From a bacterium (GTDB lineage Bacteria > Electryoneota > RPQS01), in assembly GCA_028711875.1 (NCBI GenBank), contig JAQTRJ010000044.1, forward strand, positions 1 to 10,874: a DNA stretch of 10,874 nucleotides. Direction: 5' to 3'. The notes beneath the pieces are model-generated. The model made no database searches, was not told where the DNA came from, and worked only from the letters and a program-made list of their open reading frames with translations. Positions 1 to 7,145 of the stretch are shown in pieces. Each line of letters starts with the position of its first letter. Positions within the stretch are counted from its first letter, which is position 1. The position numbers and the translations under genes are program-made.

Positions 1-1
1 C

Positions 2-328
2 TACTCCAATGCGTTCAGCGCGCTCTGGCCGATTTTCGGAACGGCCAATCAGCTTCTCGCCGCGCTCGCGCTGCTGGCTGTTTCCGCGTGGCTGCTGCTG
101 CGCGGACGCAAGTATGCCTTCACGCTCATTCCGGCCGCGTTCATGATCGTCACGACCCTCGCGTCCCTCGGCATTCTGCTTGTCAATTACATTGAACAGC
201 GCAGGATTCTGCTCATGGCCACCGACGTGCTTTTGCTCGCGCTATCGGTGGGCGTAGCATTCCTGGTCGTTCGCACGTTTCTGCGCCCGTCCATAACGCG
301 CGCGTCGTCGGCTGTCAACCCAAAATAG
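2..328 (+). CDS. cstA: CstA-family carbon starvation / peptide-pyruvate transporter, C-terminal fragment
   Basis: Only the last 108 residues are in the window; the frame is open from base 2 to the TAG at 326-328, so the 5' part lies outside. The opening stretch reads LWPIFGTANQLLAALAL (residues 8-24), which matches the conserved C-terminal block of CstA/BtsT proteins (LWPLFGxxNQ followed by a membrane helix). Three hydrophobic segments follow, at about residues 18-35, 41-65 and 73-93, consistent with the final helices of the CstA 5TM domain. Characterised family members are inner-membrane transporters for pyruvate or peptides, induced in carbon starvation. Which substrate this one carries cannot be read from the fragment. 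The tail after the last helix is short and Ser/Arg rich. The next gene starts 19 bases after the stop, so the two are probably co-transcribed. Confidence 0.85.
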   Translation, partial: YSNAFSALWPIFGTANQLLAALALLAVSAWLLLRGRKYAFTLIPAAFMIVTTLASLGILLVNYIEQRRILLMATDVLLLALSVGVAFLVVRTFLRPSITRASSAVNPK

Positions 329-347
329 AAATCTGATCTTCACCGCC

Positions 348-878
348 ATGTATGCCTACGTTCACTGGGTCGTCTCGTATCCGCTGCTGTCCGCCGCAAT
401 TCAGTTTGGAATTCTGGGGACTCTGGGAGAACTCCTTTCTCATATCCTGCGCTCGCGCGCAGTGTCGTTGCCCTGTCGAATCTGGGAGCTGTTTGCCAAG
501 ATCGCCGCGTGGGCGGCGCTCGGCGTCATCATCAAGATCGGTTTTACGGGAATGCACGGCTTCGTCTCGGCGCTTGGCGAGCATCACCTGCTTCCGCCGG
601 GATTTCACAGCGGCATCGGCTGGGCGTTTGCCATGTCGGTGAATACCAACCTCTTTTTCGGTCCGCAGATGATGTTCATTCACCGCGTCGAGGACAATCT
701 CATCGCCCGCCGTTGGAGTACCGCGGGGCTGACCAGAGCCTGGTGGACTCTGCTCTGGTTCTGGATACCCGCTCACACCATTACCTTTTCGCTGCCGAAG
801 GATTATCAAATCGGTCTGGCCGCGTTGTGGTCGGTGGTTCTGGGGTTGATTCTTGGGTTTTCCGCGCCGCGTAAGTAG
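348..878 (+). CDS. 176-residue integral membrane protein, possibly Mpv17/PMP22-like
   Basis: The protein is hydrophobic throughout, with about four membrane segments and no signal peptide. I do not recognise it securely. Its length and layout recall the Mpv17/PMP22 family, whose human member is also 176 aa. An N-terminal YPLLSAAIQFGILGTLGELL (residues 11-30) resembles the family's YPxxTxxLxxGxLxxxGD opening. Near the C-terminus, FWIPAHTITFSLPKDYQ resembles the family's WPxxQxxNFxxVPxxxR block, with one inserted residue and the key N and R absent. Mpv17 proteins are poorly understood channel-like membrane proteins of eukaryotic organelles, so a bacterial relative would be of interest, but the match is by eye only. 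No Shine-Dalgarno is visible before the ATG. The 19-base gap to the CstA gene suggests an operon, possibly with translational coupling. A strong terminator follows 22 bases after the stop. Confidence 0.8.
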   Translation: MYAYVHWVVSYPLLSAAIQFGILGTLGELLSHILRSRAVSLPCRIWELFAKIAAWAALGVIIKIGFTGMHGFVSALGEHHLLPPGFHSGIGWAFAMSVNTNLFFGPQMMFIHRVEDNLIARRWSTAGLTRAWWTLLWFWIPAHTITFSLPKDYQIGLAALWSVVLGLILGFSAPRK

Positions 879-900
879 CCGAAAACCCAGCTTTCATGAT

Positions 901-929
901 AACGCCCCGCACCAGCGGGGCGTTTTTTT
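901..929 (+). terminator. Rho-independent terminator after the CstA / membrane-protein unit
   Basis: AACGCCCCGC and GCGGGGCGTT form a perfect 10-bp stem around an ACCA tetraloop, running straight into seven Ts (923-929). It lies 22 bases after the stop at 878 and isolates this unit from the promoter at 992. Confidence 0.93.
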
Positions 930-991
930 GCGCTGGCGAACGCCCTATCAGAGGGTCACTGCGCTTGATTTCCCTCTCCGCCCTTTTCGCA

Positions 992-1020
992 TTGACTTTC
1001 GGGCCTTTGGATGTTATCTT
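992..1020 (+). promoter_or_regulatory. Sigma70-like promoter for the CapA-fusion gene
   Basis: TTGACT (992-997) and TATCTT (1015-1020) are separated by exactly 17 bases. The predicted start of transcription, near 1027, leaves a leader of about 26 bases before the GTG at 1053. It sits between the upstream terminator and the gene. Confidence 0.7.
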
Positions 1021-1052
1021 GATAAAAATAAGCATTCCAACACGGGTTCCAC

Positions 1053-3980
1053 GTGAAACAATTGGTAAAGCTCTGGCCTGCGATGCTTTCCGTGCTGCTT
1101 CTCTGCGCGGTTGTCTTTGCGGCGGACATCACGGAGAAGAAGAGCACGCCGTCCCGCGCCGGCCACTCGTCGCTCGATGCCGATTCCACGATTGGACTGG
1201 TCATTCTGGTCACGGAAGCCGGTATCGAGCTGCACTGGCAACCGACGCTGTCCGTTCCCGCGTGGGCCGTGCTGCAAAGCGCGATCCCGACCGAATCTCC
1301 CGCCGAAACGCTGGCCGTCACCGCCGATACGTTCTATGTGCTCGGCAATTCCGCTGCGCTGCCCGAATCCCATTTCTACTCCGTTGTCCCCCTGCTCGCA
1401 GGTCCCGATGAGTCTCCAATCGTCATCGAAGATTTTGAAGGCACCGTGTCCTTTTCGAGCATCCCCGGCGAAGACCTCGAACCGACAAGCTGGGAGATCA
1501 TCTCCTCGGATTCGTATAATCCCAACGGTCATTGTCTCCGCCTTGACGGCAACACCTGGAAATCCGAACTCATAGAAGCCGTTCCGCTGGAGTTCGGAAC
1601 CGTCTGGCAGGTGGCCATGAAAAAACTCCGCACCGGCGAGATGCAGTCTTTCGGAGTGGCGGACTCGGCCAACTGGATGCATTACATTATCTGGGGCACG
1701 CAATGTCCGCAATCACAGGTGTGGATCACCACCTATCAGGGATGGTTTGATGCCGACGAGTGGATTCCGATCTATCTGCCCATCGGCGAGGACTGGCAGG
1801 GGCGTTTCGGTTATCTTCCCAATATCACCGAGCTCCATTTCATCAACGATAACGACAACACTTCGCCGCGCGGCGAACTGCTCTTCGACGAGGTGCTCGA
1901 CGTGACCGGCTGGCTGCCGCTGCCGCCCGTCGCGGATTTCCGCTGGGCGATCGTCGGCGGAGCGCAGCCCGACAGCGTGCGCGTCTCGTTTCTCTCGCTC
2001 GCCCGCGACGCCGACAGCGACGAGATTTTCCATCGCTGGGATTTCGGAGACGGAACGATTTCTTCGCTCGTTCATCCGTTCCACGACTATCCCGCTCACG
2101 GACTCTCTACCGTCTCGCTCACCGTCACTGATGACGACGACAACGTGTCGTGGCGCACGCACGCGGTGGCGGACACTCCGGTGACGGCCATTCGCGAGCT
2201 GCGCATGTCGTTCTGCGGCGACATCATGCTCGCCCGCGGCTTCGAGCAATCCGGCGGAATCATCCCGACTCAGGGCGTGGAAGCGATTTTCGAGCCGACC
2301 CGTCACCTGTTCGAACCGCTCGATCTGGCCAGCTGCAATCTCGAATCGCCGCTGACCACAGCCACCACGGCCCACCCCACCAAGGGCATCGTTTTCAAGG
2401 GCAATCCGGACAACGCGGCGGGTCTGGTCTTCGCCGGATTTGATTACGCGACGCTGGCCAACAATCACATCCTCGATTACATGGAAGCGGGAATGCTCGA
2501 GACGATGAGTGTTATGGACAACGTCGGCATCGTTCACGGCGGCGTGGGAACGAACGACGTGCTCGCCCGTCGCACCAAATTTCTGTCGCGGAACGGACTC
2601 TCGCTGGCCATGCTCAGTTTCAGCGACCGCACCGGCTCCTACAACAACTACCAGCCGTTTCTCGACGCCGGCCGCTCGCGCGCGGGCTTTGCCATGTGGA
2701 ACCGCAGCGCCATCGAAGCGACCATTCCCGAAGCGGCCGCACTCGCCGACTTCGTGATTCTGAACGTTCACAGCGGCAGCGAATACAAAACGCAGCCGCA
2801 GCTCGCTGCGCTGCTTGGTCTGCCCGAATGGGATCCCGAAATCATCGCCTTCGACGTCGTGCCCGACACCAGCGAACGCCGCCTTCGCCAATACGCGATT
2901 GAAAACGGCGCCGATCTCGTCGTCACGCATCACCCGCACATCTTTCAGGGATTCGAGGTCTTTCAGGGCAAGCTCATCGCTCACAGTCTCGGCAACTTCG
3001 CCTTCGATCTGAATTACGCGGAGTGCCTGCCCACCGTCGTGCTCGAGACTCACATCTCGGCGGAAAACGGCATTGACGAAGCGATCATCCGCCCTGTGTA
3101 CATTGACCACTGGATTCCGCAGCCCTGCACCGGCGAATTCGGCGGCGCGATTCTCGACTATCTCTCCGACATGTCCCGCCGTCTCGACACGTGGCTGGTG
3201 TCTGCGCCCGGCGCCGATTCCGCGCTCATCGTCTGGGACACCACGCTGGTCTCGCGCACGGGTGAAGATCGCACCGACACCCTCGCGCTCTCTGACCGCG
3301 ACGGCTGGTGGACGTCACTGCCACATCGCATGTCCGGGGACGGATATCCGGTGATTGTCGAAGCGCTCGGCGCACCCGATGCCCAAGTCCGCGTAGGGCG
3401 CGAGCGGCTGTGGTTCGGCAACATGGAAAATGAGGGCGCGACTCCGTGGAACCTGAACAGCGGCGATGAAGCCTACAACGAAGATTTCGCTCACGCCGGA
3501 TCGCGCAGCATTCGTCTGAGCCGCGCCTCCAACGCCGGCGATAATGTCGTCACCGCGCTCTCGCTCCGTCCGCCGCTCGACAGCGATTTTGAGCACAGCA
3601 TGGTCGGCTGGATGCGCACGGAAAACGCCGGAAACGCGACCATCGAAGCGCAGTTCTTTTCGCAACGCAGCAGCGGCACGCCGCTCGAACAGCCGGTGGC
3701 CGGCGGCCCTCTCAGTGGCGATAACGACTGGACCTACGTCGGCGCTGACGTGGACGTTCCCAGTTCGACAAACTATTTCAATCTGCGCCTGAGTCTTTAT
3801 CCTCCCGCTTCCGGCACTGGCTACGCATGGTTCGATGACGTCGCGCTGGTCCAGTGGGACGAGTGGCAGCCGATCAGCGCAAACGTTCCCTTCCCCAGCG
3901 ATTACACCTATCTGCAAGTTCGAACAGCATTGGCAGAGGACTCAGTTATCGTTCATTACCGCAAGGAGTGGATTCCGTAG
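1053..3980 (+). CDS. Exported multi-domain CapA (PGA_cap) protein with PKD and flanking beta-sandwich modules
   Basis: This is a 975-residue secreted protein starting at GTG, with a signal peptide (KQLVK basic start, hydrophobic LSVLLLCAVVFA, cleavage near residue 24). Domains in order: an Ala/Pro-rich lead-in (25-123); a carbohydrate-binding-like beta-sandwich (about 124-285, from EDFEG to ELLFDEV); a PKD domain (about 293-372, WDFGDGT at 329-335); a CapA/PGA_cap metallophosphatase-like domain (about 383-715); a second beta-sandwich (about 785-945, ending WFDDV at 926-930); and a short tail. The CapA motifs are all present: GDIMLAR 389-395, NLESPLT from 429, ANNHILDY with H472, HSGSEY 573-578, THHPHI with H626/H627/H629, and HSLGNF 644-649. 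The family takes part in poly-gamma-glutamate capsule handling, though many members have no known role. Export plus CBM-like modules suggests work on a surface polymer (inference). Unlike the two cargo genes downstream it has no T9SS sorting domain, so its destination is unclear. No Shine-Dalgarno precedes the GTG. A later ATG at 1083 would lose the basic signal start, so 1053 is preferred. Confidence 0.93.
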   Translation: MKQLVKLWPAMLSVLLLCAVVFAADITEKKSTPSRAGHSSLDADSTIGLVILVTEAGIELHWQPTLSVPAWAVLQSAIPTESPAETLAVTADTFYVLGNSAALPESHFYSVVPLLAGPDESPIVIEDFEGTVSFSSIPGEDLEPTSWEIISSDSYNPNGHCLRLDGNTWKSELIEAVPLEFGTVWQVAMKKLRTGEMQSFGVADSANWMHYIIWGTQCPQSQVWITTYQGWFDADEWIPIYLPIGEDWQGRFGYLPNITELHFINDNDNTSPRGELLFDEVLDVTGWLPLPPVADFRWAIVGGAQPDSVRVSFLSLARDADSDEIFHRWDFGDGTISSLVHPFHDYPAHGLSTVSLTVTDDDDNVSWRTHAVADTPVTAIRELRMSFCGDIMLARGFEQSGGIIPTQGVEAIFEPTRHLFEPLDLASCNLESPLTTATTAHPTKGIVFKGNPDNAAGLVFAGFDYATLANNHILDYMEAGMLETMSVMDNVGIVHGGVGTNDVLARRTKFLSRNGLSLAMLSFSDRTGSYNNYQPFLDAGRSRAGFAMWNRSAIEATIPEAAALADFVILNVHSGSEYKTQPQLAALLGLPEWDPEIIAFDVVPDTSERRLRQYAIENGADLVVTHHPHIFQGFEVFQGKLIAHSLGNFAFDLNYAECLPTVVLETHISAENGIDEAIIRPVYIDHWIPQPCTGEFGGAILDYLSDMSRRLDTWLVSAPGADSALIVWDTTLVSRTGEDRTDTLALSDRDGWWTSLPHRMSGDGYPVIVEALGAPDAQVRVGRERLWFGNMENEGATPWNLNSGDEAYNEDFAHAGSRSIRLSRASNAGDNVVTALSLRPPLDSDFEHSMVGWMRTENAGNATIEAQFFSQRSSGTPLEQPVAGGPLSGDNDWTYVGADVDVPSSTNYFNLRLSLYPPASGTGYAWFDDVALVQWDEWQPISANVPFPSDYTYLQVRTALAEDSVIVHYRKEWIP

Positions 3981-4008
3981 CCCTCCTCTCCCTCACCTTA
4001 AATCCGTC

Positions 4009-4035
4009 GCCCCGGCCTTTCGGCCGGGGCTTTTT
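4009..4035 (+). terminator. Rho-independent terminator after the CapA-fusion gene
   Basis: GCCCCGGCC and GGCCGGGGC form a perfect 9-bp stem with a TTTC loop, followed by five Ts. It lies 28 bases past the stop at 3980, so the gene is probably transcribed alone. Confidence 0.93.
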
Positions 4036-4350
4036 ATTACCGGTCAATCCAGAGCCGGAGCTGATCAACGTACTCCATTGCCCAACAAACGGACACTGAC
4101 CCACTGCCCGGAGAGGACTCCCCGGTCTCGCGAACTTCACTTTAACTTTAGGTTTTTATTTCACAAAACATATTGGAACACCGTCTTAGTGCTTGAGAAT
4201 GGTCGCACTTGGCTCGATCTGGCAAGATTCCAACCGAATTGTTCGTAAAACTATATTTATTATTGATTTTAGGGTGATCCTGCTGTACTTTTACGGGTGA
4301 CTGCAAGGGCAATCCGCCCTTTCGCTCTTTGACTGCGATCCCGGAACGAG
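4036..4350. other. AT-richer non-coding spacer downstream of tRNA-Phe
   Basis: I see no convincing gene here. G+C falls to about 30% by hand count at 4141-4200 and about 42% at 4201-4260, against about 58% in the neighbouring coding line 2281-2340. Open frames on both strands lack a ribosome-binding site and recognisable protein features. One small hairpin is visible: AAGGGC (4305-4310) pairing with GCCCTT (4316-4321) around AATCC and followed by a partly T-rich run. It could be a weak plus-strand terminator. I found no copy of the tRNA 3' end that would mark an integrated element. Confidence 0.6.
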
Positions 4351-4376
4351 AAAACCGCAGGCACAAGGGCCTGCGG
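4351..4376 (-). terminator. Rho-independent terminator of the tRNA-Phe gene
   Basis: Read on the minus strand, CCGCAGGC pairs with GCCTGCGG across a 6-base loop and is followed by TTTTCTC. It begins 11 bases after the tRNA 3' end. The T tract is short, so strength is moderate. Confidence 0.78.
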
Positions 4377-4387
4377 CGAGGATTCTC

Positions 4388-4463
<76 letters not shown>

Positions 4464-4473
4464 AAGCGGAACG

Positions 4474-4502
4474 AATGTAACAACCGGCTCAGCAAAAGTC
4501 AA
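4474..4502 (-). promoter_or_regulatory. Sigma70-like promoter of tRNA-Phe
   Basis: On the minus strand TTGACT (4502-4497) and TACATT (4479-4474) are exactly 17 bases apart. Transcription would start near 4467, only about four bases before the mature tRNA 5' end at 4463, implying a very short leader for RNase P to remove. Confidence 0.82.
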
Positions 4503-4881
4503 GCCTTTACGGAATTAGATATCGCTTGTCGGAGCGAAGCGATGGATCAGAATACGGTTATGCCGGATTGAACTTACAGACTAACAACCGTACTAATTAG
4601 GCTTTATAGGCTGAGAGCAACTCGTAGGATTAAAACATCTTAGAGAGCGCAAATGGATGCAGAGTATTTTCCATAAGTATTTTGAACTCATTGCGCGATG
4701 AAGAGATGGCGGCTACTTTGATCAGCATAGGTGGTGATTCATTGACCACGCAAGCCACCTCCCTGATCATGCCACGTAAGTTGTTGTGACAGATTGTGAT
4801 AGCACGAATAAGACGCATGAATCAGGTTTGGAATAGATTCTGAATTCTTGGCAGATAAAGGATGGCAAGGAGGAATGAGTG
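4503..4881. other. AT-richer non-coding spacer upstream of the GEVED gene
   Basis: No supported gene is seen. Hand-counted G+C is about 42% at 4561-4620 and 37% at 4621-4680, well below the flanking genes. A 62-codon minus-strand frame (4630-4818) starts with ATG but has no ribosome-binding site and resembles nothing I know. Two small inverted repeats are visible: ATCGCTT/AAGCGAT (4521-4527 and 4537-4543) and TACGGTT/AACCGTA (4553-4559 and 4586-4592). A weak plus-strand promoter candidate, TTGACC (4742-4747), 17 bases, GATCAT (4765-4770), would give the following gene a leader of about 105 bases. The last bases hold its strong ribosome-binding site. Confidence 0.55.
4867..4873 (+). promoter_or_regulatory. 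Ribosome-binding site AAGGAGG deciding the start at 4882
   Basis: AAGGAGG lies 8 bases before ATG 4882 and 5 bases before the in-frame GTG 4879. The ATG has the better spacing and the stronger start codon. A nearer ATG at 4875 is out of frame and only one base away from the site. Confidence 0.85.
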
Positions 4882-6984
4882 ATGAGAAGAATGCTGACAC
4901 TGTGTATCTGTCTGGCGCTCGTCAGTTTCGGCGGAGTCTTACTGGCCGCCACCGAAACCGGAGCCATCTCACAGAAGGACGGACGGACATATGATATTCC
5001 GCCCGCCGAGTGCACTCCCGAACTCGAAGACGGAGATACGCCGGTTGACGGCGGCCGGGTATTCGTCGAAACGGTGGATGCGAACAGCACGGCCCCGAAC
5101 TACGCGGGTCCGTTCGTGAGTAACAACCCATGTCAGAGCTTCGAACGGCAGTTCGGATTCGACCATCTTGGGTGGTACGACAACGATTTCGGATGGAAGC
5201 ACACTTTCAATCCCTACACCGGCGAGCCGGGCACGGTCTGTTTTCACTCCGCAACGTTGCTGGTCTGCGCTTGGGACGTGGATCAGATCAGCTGCAATCG
5301 AGAGCATGCCAACGATCCCGGTTTCTGTCAGCGCGACCGGATTTTCGCCGACGGCCAAGCCCTACTTCCCGCGATTCTTGACGGCAGCAACTACGAGTGG
5401 TTTGTGACTCCGTTTGTGGTCCCCATGGAACTGCTTGAGGACGGAGAGCTGGACATTTGGGCGGACATTGACGCGTTTGCCGATCACTGCAACTGGGCGA
5501 CGGTGATCCATCATTCCCAGCTCGTGATCACCTACTCGCTGAACGAAGCTCCCTATCAGCCTGAGCTTTTCGCCGAGTGTACCACCGAACAGAGTCCACT
5601 CTGCATCTACGTAATCGTTCCAAGTCAGGCTGATCCGGATGGCGATAACGTGACCTACTCCTTCAAGTGGTACCTGTCCAATGAAGGCACCAACCATGAA
5701 TTTGTCTTGCAGCCCGATCTGACGGAACCCTGCGTAACGACCGGGCTGTACCACGAGGACGATATCTGGCGCGCGGAAGTCACCGCCACCGATCCCTGTG
5801 GTCTGTCGGCCTCGAATTTCCTCGACGTGACAATCGTCAACGACTGCAACCCCGAACCGCCGCCCGATGGCTATGATTACGGCGATCTCGATCCGACCTG
5901 CTATCCGACCAGCCTTAGCGGTCCGGCCAATCCGGTGTACCTTGACAACGTAGCCTGGCTGGGCGAGTCGGTCACCATCGAGCAGGCTCCCAACACCGTG
6001 AATCTGGACGGGGCGGATGATGGAGTGGTCTTCCTCTTCTCCGACAATAGGGATTTCTGGACGCCCTGCGAAGAAGCCTGCGTGGACGTGACCATTACCA
6101 CCGGTCCCGGTTACGAAGACCAGCCGCTCTATCTCTACGCGTGGAAGGACGGCAATCTGAATTGCAGCTTCGCCGACACCCTGTGCGATGGCAACGCCCC
6201 CGAAGCGATTATTCCGGGAGTGCTCGTCACGCCCGGTACGCATCAGTTCTGCTTCCCCGATCCCGGTCAGATGATCGGACAGGGCCGCTACGACGGCGTG
6301 TTCCGCTTCCGTCTGCTGTCCGAGCACGTATCGCTGGACACGGCGCTATTCTCGATTGATCCGCTGCTCGGCGAAACGGAAGACTACGTGAAGGAAGACC
6401 TCCAACTCCCGGTGGAGCTGCTGAGCTTTACGGCCGTTCTGGATGGCCAGTCGGTGCTGCTGTCGTGGGTCACGGCATCCGAGCAAGACAACGATCACTT
6501 CATCATCGAGCGACACGACGGCGCGATCTGGCAGAGAATCGCTTCCGATATCTCCGCGGTCGGGCAGTCCACCGTCCGCACCAGCTACCAGTTCCGCGAT
6601 GAAGCGGTGGAGATGGGTGCGACCTACGACTACCGGCTGATCGCCGTGGACATCAACGGGCACAGTGCCGTGCTGTCCACCACCGGGGTGCTGGTCACCG
6701 AAAGCGATCCCAGCGTGATCAGCGAATACCGGCTCTATACCAACTATCCGAATCCGTTCAACCCGTCCACCACGATCACCTTTGACATCAAGGAGGCCGG
6801 GCACGTGGGGCTGATTGTCTACGACGTTATGGGTCGCGAAGTGGCGGTGCTGCACAACGAGACGATGGCTGCCGGTCGTCACCATGAGGTGTTCGATGCC
6901 ACCGGTCTGCCGTCGGGTCTGTATGTCTATCGCTTGACCACGAACGACTTCTCCGACATGAAGAAGATGATCCTCCTCAAATAG
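4882..6984 (+). CDS. Secreted cysteine-rich GEVED-domain protein with T9SS type A sorting domain
   Basis: The product is 700 residues with a signal peptide (RRM, then a hydrophobic stretch to LLAA near residue 23). A first domain (about 78-221) has the look of beta-sandwich modules seen in secreted proteins of many environmental bacteria, with repeated Trp-Asp and Cys residues. An Ig/cadherin-like domain follows (about 223-320). A GEVED domain (about 331-502) opens with YDYGDLDP and ends with GETEDY at 497-502, the family's namesake motif with one change. Next is a fibronectin-III-like domain (about 509-605, LPVELLSF start, common in FCB surface proteins). The C-terminus is a canonical sorting domain: YPNPFNP at 622-628, a GxEVAVL-type strand, GLPSGLYVYRL, and a KKMILLK end. 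This predicts export by T9SS across the outer membrane and anchoring or release there. No enzymatic motif is visible. About eighteen cysteines in the exported part suggest disulfides. A terminator follows 22 bases after the stop. An alternative start is GTG 4879, one codon upstream. Confidence 0.93.
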   Translation: MRRMLTLCICLALVSFGGVLLAATETGAISQKDGRTYDIPPAECTPELEDGDTPVDGGRVFVETVDANSTAPNYAGPFVSNNPCQSFERQFGFDHLGWYDNDFGWKHTFNPYTGEPGTVCFHSATLLVCAWDVDQISCNREHANDPGFCQRDRIFADGQALLPAILDGSNYEWFVTPFVVPMELLEDGELDIWADIDAFADHCNWATVIHHSQLVITYSLNEAPYQPELFAECTTEQSPLCIYVIVPSQADPDGDNVTYSFKWYLSNEGTNHEFVLQPDLTEPCVTTGLYHEDDIWRAEVTATDPCGLSASNFLDVTIVNDCNPEPPPDGYDYGDLDPTCYPTSLSGPANPVYLDNVAWLGESVTIEQAPNTVNLDGADDGVVFLFSDNRDFWTPCEEACVDVTITTGPGYEDQPLYLYAWKDGNLNCSFADTLCDGNAPEAIIPGVLVTPGTHQFCFPDPGQMIGQGRYDGVFRFRLLSEHVSLDTALFSIDPLLGETEDYVKEDLQLPVELLSFTAVLDGQSVLLSWVTASEQDNDHFIIERHDGAIWQRIASDISAVGQSTVRTSYQFRDEAVEMGATYDYRLIAVDINGHSAVLSTTGVLVTESDPSVISEYRLYTNYPNPFNPSTTITFDIKEAGHVGLIVYDVMGREVAVLHNETMAAGRHHEVFDATGLPSGLYVYRLTTNDFSDMKKMILLK

Positions 6985-7006
6985 AGACGCTGTCTTTGCA
7001 TGCTGG

Positions 7007-7044
7007 AAGCGCCCCGGCCGATCTGGTTGGGGCGCTTTCTTTTT
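7007..7044 (+). terminator. Rho-independent terminator after the GEVED gene
   Basis: AAGCGCCCC (7007-7015) pairs with GGGGCGCTT (7029-7037), with four further inner pairs (two of them G-U) closing a GATCT loop. A T-rich run TTTCTTTTT follows. Confidence 0.92.
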
Positions 7045-7091
7045 GGCAACTTCCTTGAAATGGGAATCTTGCATTGCCTTATTTCGCACTC

Positions 7092-7120
7092 TTGAACTCG
7101 CCGTCGAAAGGTCGTATATT
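7092..7120 (+). promoter_or_regulatory. Sigma70-like promoter of the beta-propeller cargo gene
   Basis: TTGAAC (7092-7097) and TATATT (7115-7120) are separated by 17 bases. Transcription would start near 7127, giving a leader of about 19 bases that contains the ribosome-binding site and little else. Confidence 0.8.
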
Positions 7121-7132
7121 AGCGCCACACCT

Positions 7133-7140
7133 AAGGAGGT
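7133..7140 (+). promoter_or_regulatory. Ribosome-binding site AAGGAGGT fixing the GTG start at 7146
   Basis: A full-length match to the anti-Shine-Dalgarno complement ends 5 bases before GTG 7146. The frame is open further upstream to 7074, but that start would lie before the promoter and has no such site. The longer N-terminus is therefore not real. Confidence 0.9.
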
Positions 7141-7145
7141 TCATC

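Noticed and set aside
1713..3110. Minus-strand open frame (465 codons) opposite the CapA fusion
   Set aside because: Same cause: low-complexity charged translation and no ribosome-binding site. The plus strand carries intact PKD and CapA motifs.
4630..4818. 62-codon minus-strand ORF in the AT-rich spacer
   Set aside because: It has no ribosome-binding site and no recognisable similarity, signal or membrane segment. Kept only as a possible gene remnant in the spacer description.
5362..6327. Minus-strand open frame opposite the GEVED gene
   Set aside because: Antisense shadow without recognisable features.
7074..7145. Upstream extension of the propeller gene
   Set aside because: The in-frame upstream start lies before the TTGAAC/TATATT promoter and would bury the signal peptide. 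The AAGGAGGT site fixes GTG 7146.
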